7,175 nt of DNA from Victivallales bacterium. GTDB lineage: Bacteria > Verrucomicrobiota > Lentisphaeria > Victivallales > Victivallaceae. The stretch is taken from positions 1 through 7,175 of the forward strand of contig DAOWBJ010000080.1 in the NCBI GenBank assembly GCA_030634125.1. Direction: 5' to 3'. The position numbers were made by a program, and so were the translations under genes. Each line of letters opens with the position of its first letter. Within the stretch, counting starts at the first letter, position 1. Shown here one piece after another: positions 4,787-7,175 of this stretch. The notes below the pieces were generated by a model. The model was not told where the DNA came from, did no database searches, and worked only from the letters and a program-made list of their open reading frames with translations.

Positions 4787-7162
4787 ATGGATCATAGCAA
4801 ATTACCTAAAGAAATTTTGGGAAATTGGATTTGGGAAAAATCTCTTATTAATGCTCCGAATTCATCCTTGCTTATCCGTAAAGAATTTTTGCTTAACAAC
4901 AGTCACAGTGTTGCCGATTTCTGGATCAGCGCGAATTGTTCATATCAATTATTTGTCAACGAACGCCTGGTCGGCTTTGGGCCGCGCGCAAATCATTCTA
5001 CATGTTCTACTTATGTTGACGAATACGACCTTTCATATTATCTGCAGCAAGGCTCTAACGTTATTGCCATAGTAGTTTCACATACTTTGCCGAAAAACTC
5101 CCGCCGTACATTAAAAATACCCGGCGTGTGGTGTCAATTAAATCTGGATCACAAAGCTTTCTTGTGGACTGATAAAAAATGGGACGTACTTGAGGCTGAT
5201 AACTTCACTAATCCCTGCTCATACATGAGCGCCAGGCGCGGGATGACTGAATCCATAAATTACAATCACTATCCGCTTGACTGGATGAAAAGTCCCGGCA
5301 ATCTTGATTCGAGATGGCACAATCCTGATCATGTCAGCTCTATTCAGCGCATTAAAGATAATCTCGAAATATGCCCGCTGTCTCCAAATTCCATTGACGA
5401 GATTTATTCCTTCGAAAACCTCTCTAAAGGCATATATAATTCTGCTTGTGCTGTAACTCATTTTAATTTTAACGATATTTTTACAGATCCCGGAATTTAT
5501 GCCGCGGTAACTTTTTTGTTTATGGAATCAAAACAAAAACTGGAAGTAGAAGTTTTTGCCGACGAGCCTTATAAATTTTTCTGCAACAAATCATTGGTCA
5601 AATCCAAAAACCGACAGGATAATAAACTTTTCAGCTTAGAAAACAATAAAGCGACTTTGCAGTTAAAAGCCGGCTGGAACCGGCTGCTCGTTCTTCAGGA
5701 AATAGAAGAAAGCAGCGTCGGAATAACTTTTGCGTTTCCGACGATATCAAATGATGACCTTAAGCTTTTTCAAGATACAATTGAAGACGCGGAGAATTCC
5801 TGGAACATTGCCGGTCCGTTACGGATGCCGCTGAGCGAAGCAACTCCATCTATTTCCTTTGAGCGTTTGAATTCTCAATCCTATATGCCGACCTTTGAAA
5901 ATGCTTTGGACATTTCAAGCTATATGAAGCATTGCGATTTCAAATTAACTGAAGTTAAACCGGCTGACTCGGTAAAGGAGGGAGAATATCTATTATTCAA
6001 ACTTGAAGAACTTAAATATGGATTTTTATTTCTGGACATAAACGCTTCTCAGGGCGACATTGTTGACATCACCCTCGGTCAATATATCGACAAAAATGAT
6101 TTTCCGCTGAACTCGGACGGCGTAAAAAATACACATACAATAATTTGCTGTTATGGGAAAAATACATTTTCAAAATTCAAACCGGAAGAAATTTGCTATC
6201 TAATGATTTCCGTTCGAAAAGCCAACAGTAAAGTTGAAATCAACGACTTAATGCTTTCAGAATTCTCCCGCAATCATAACAATCAGACTTCATTTAAATG
6301 TTCTGACGAAAAATTAAATGAAATATGGCGTATCGGCCGCAATTCCATACAGCGGGCATCTTCATTTATATGCCAGAACGAACCCAGCATTCTTAACACA
6401 TGCTGCCTGGCTGATTTCTACTTCCAAAGTTGTAATTTGATCAGTGTGTTCGGCGATTATCATTTAGCCGGGGTATGGCTGCGCAATTTTACCGAAGCGC
6501 AATTTGAAAACGGAAACATACCCGCAATATCATTTGGCGAAAAAATCTATTCCCAGATTTCACATCTTTTCCTTTTCCCAACCTGGCTGCTTTTTTATTA
6601 TCGAACCAGTGCCGACGAGGAATTCCTGAGAAGAGCGTCACAAAGCCTTGATTTGATCTTTGAATTGTTTAAATCTCTTACTGATGAAAAAACCGGTCTG
6701 TTTAAAGATGTTGATAAACATTTTAAATCCACTTGCAGACTAAACACTTTCTCCAACCAGGAAAGCGGCATAAGTACAAACATCAATGCTCTGTATTGCC
6801 GTTTTCTGCTTTCCGCAGGTGAAATATACCGTGCTCTGGAACGTCCGAAAGACTTATTTAAATGTTTCAAACAAGCAGCAATTTTAAACAAAAAAATAAA
6901 TGAAAGCAATTGGAACGCCGACAAACATCTTTTTGCCTCAAATGATCTTGACCCTGAAAATTGTTATGATTTATTCACTAATTTTATAGCTATTTATTCA
7001 GGCGTGGCGGCAAACTCTGAATTTGAAAATATATTTGAACAATTCTTTAACCTGGAGATTCCTTTTGCCCGCAATCCTGAACAAAGTGGTTTGCCTTATT
7101 TTAATTTTTTATTCATGGAGACAATGTTTGCTCTGGAACAAACTCAATGGGGTCTAGAATAA
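4787..7162 (+). CDS. GH78-like (alpha-L-rhamnosidase-fold) protein, apparently lacking catalytic residues
   Basis: This 791-residue protein has no signal peptide and is likely cytoplasmic. Residues 28-100 match the N-terminal galactose-binding-like sandwich of rhamnosidases (RKEFLL, LFVNERLVGFGPR, GSNVIAIVV). Residues about 398-432 match the later beta-domain (FKLEELKYGFLFLDINASQG). Residues about 502-791 follow the (alpha/alpha)6 barrel pattern, with FKCSDEKLNEIWRIG at 503-517, FGDYHLAGVWL at 555-565 and GISTNINALY at 661-670. In active GH78 enzymes the barrel carries a D-x-P-x-R-D/E-x-x-x-W-x-G-D motif; here 531-543 read NEPSILNTCCLAD, keeping only the Pro and last Asp. The protein also stops shortly after GLPYFNFLFMETMFALEQ, before the W-G-x-M...G-A-T-T-x-W-E segment expected to hold the catalytic base. 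AGGGAG (4771-4776) and TAGGTG (4777-4782) precede the ATG. It may bind rather than cleave sugars, or be a decaying or frameshifted gene. Fold recognition is good; activity is doubtful. Confidence 0.8.
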   Translation: MDHSKLPKEILGNWIWEKSLINAPNSSLLIRKEFLLNNSHSVADFWISANCSYQLFVNERLVGFGPRANHSTCSTYVDEYDLSYYLQQGSNVIAIVVSHTLPKNSRRTLKIPGVWCQLNLDHKAFLWTDKKWDVLEADNFTNPCSYMSARRGMTESINYNHYPLDWMKSPGNLDSRWHNPDHVSSIQRIKDNLEICPLSPNSIDEIYSFENLSKGIYNSACAVTHFNFNDIFTDPGIYAAVTFLFMESKQKLEVEVFADEPYKFFCNKSLVKSKNRQDNKLFSLENNKATLQLKAGWNRLLVLQEIEESSVGITFAFPTISNDDLKLFQDTIEDAENSWNIAGPLRMPLSEATPSISFERLNSQSYMPTFENALDISSYMKHCDFKLTEVKPADSVKEGEYLLFKLEELKYGFLFLDINASQGDIVDITLGQYIDKNDFPLNSDGVKNTHTIICCYGKNTFSKFKPEEICYLMISVRKANSKVEINDLMLSEFSRNHNNQTSFKCSDEKLNEIWRIGRNSIQRASSFICQNEPSILNTCCLADFYFQSCNLISVFGDYHLAGVWLRNFTEAQFENGNIPAISFGEKIYSQISHLFLFPTWLLFYYRTSADEEFLRRASQSLDLIFELFKSLTDEKTGLFKDVDKHFKSTCRLNTFSNQESGISTNINALYCRFLLSAGEIYRALERPKDLFKCFKQAAILNKKINESNWNADKHLFASNDLDPENCYDLFTNFIAIYSGVAANSEFENIFEQFFNLEIPFARNPEQSGLPYFNFLFMETMFALEQTQWGLE

Positions 7163-7164
7163 CT

Positions 7165-7170
7165 AAAGGA
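7165..7170 (+). promoter_or_regulatory. Possible ribosome binding site of a gene beyond the window
   Basis: AAAGGA begins 3 nt after the stop of the GH78-like gene and is followed by TTAAT at the window edge. It could serve a closely coupled downstream gene starting at or just past 7174. If so, the stop at 7160-7162 is a natural gene end and not a sequencing frameshift. Confidence 0.3.
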
Positions 7171-7175
7171 TTAAT

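Noticed and set aside
6598..6924. Minus-strand 108-residue open frame within the GH78-like gene
   Set aside because: It lies fully inside the long conserved reading frame, with no domain and no sign of its own promoter.

Overview
The window looks like chromosomal DNA from an AT-rich, Gram-negative-type anaerobic bacterium. The anaerobe reading rests on a DUF5320-type Gly/Met-rich protein, a DsrE-like sulfur protein and a NapH-like membrane polyferredoxin. A GmhB-like heptose phosphatase suggests a lipopolysaccharide-type envelope. A GH78-like protein and modular palindromic repeats would suit a PVC-group (for example Lentisphaerae-like) or similar uncultured lineage, but this assignment is weak.

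Left part (1-3775, all plus strand). The 3' part of a FAD/NAD(P)H disulfide reductase of the CoA-disulfide reductase/NADH oxidase type is followed by a DUF5320-like small protein, a PaaI-type hotdog thioesterase, a PPOX-type split-barrel flavin protein, a DsrE-like protein and a NapH-like membrane [4Fe-4S] protein. Spacing is short (27-75 bp) and most starts have clear ribosome binding sites. A strong intrinsic terminator lies between the DUF5320-like gene and the hotdog gene, so the run is probably two transcription units or one attenuated unit. The content suggests thiol/persulfide redox chemistry linked to electron transfer at the membrane.

Middle (3776-4001). This gene-free stretch holds four short palindromes of two alternating kinds (A-B-A'-B'). 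The two B units form a 26-nt inverted repeat pair, so the whole resembles a BIME/REP-type mosaic. It ends in a 16-bp-stem hairpin that probably terminates the leftward gene.

Right part (4002-7175). A leftward GmhB-like HAD phosphatase and a rightward 791-residue GH78-like (alpha-L-rhamnosidase-fold) protein diverge from a 191-bp region. That region holds a good sigma70-type promoter for the rightward gene and a perfect operator-like palindrome just downstream of it. The GH78-like protein keeps the fold signatures but has lost the acidic catalytic motif, and it ends before the part that normally carries the catalytic base. It may be a non-catalytic carbohydrate-binding or regulatory derivative. 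A ribosome-binding-site-like sequence right after its stop hints at another gene beyond the window.

No tRNA, rRNA, CRISPR array, transposase or phage gene was recognised. The most unusual items are the modular repeat array and the apparently catalysis-deficient GH78-like protein.
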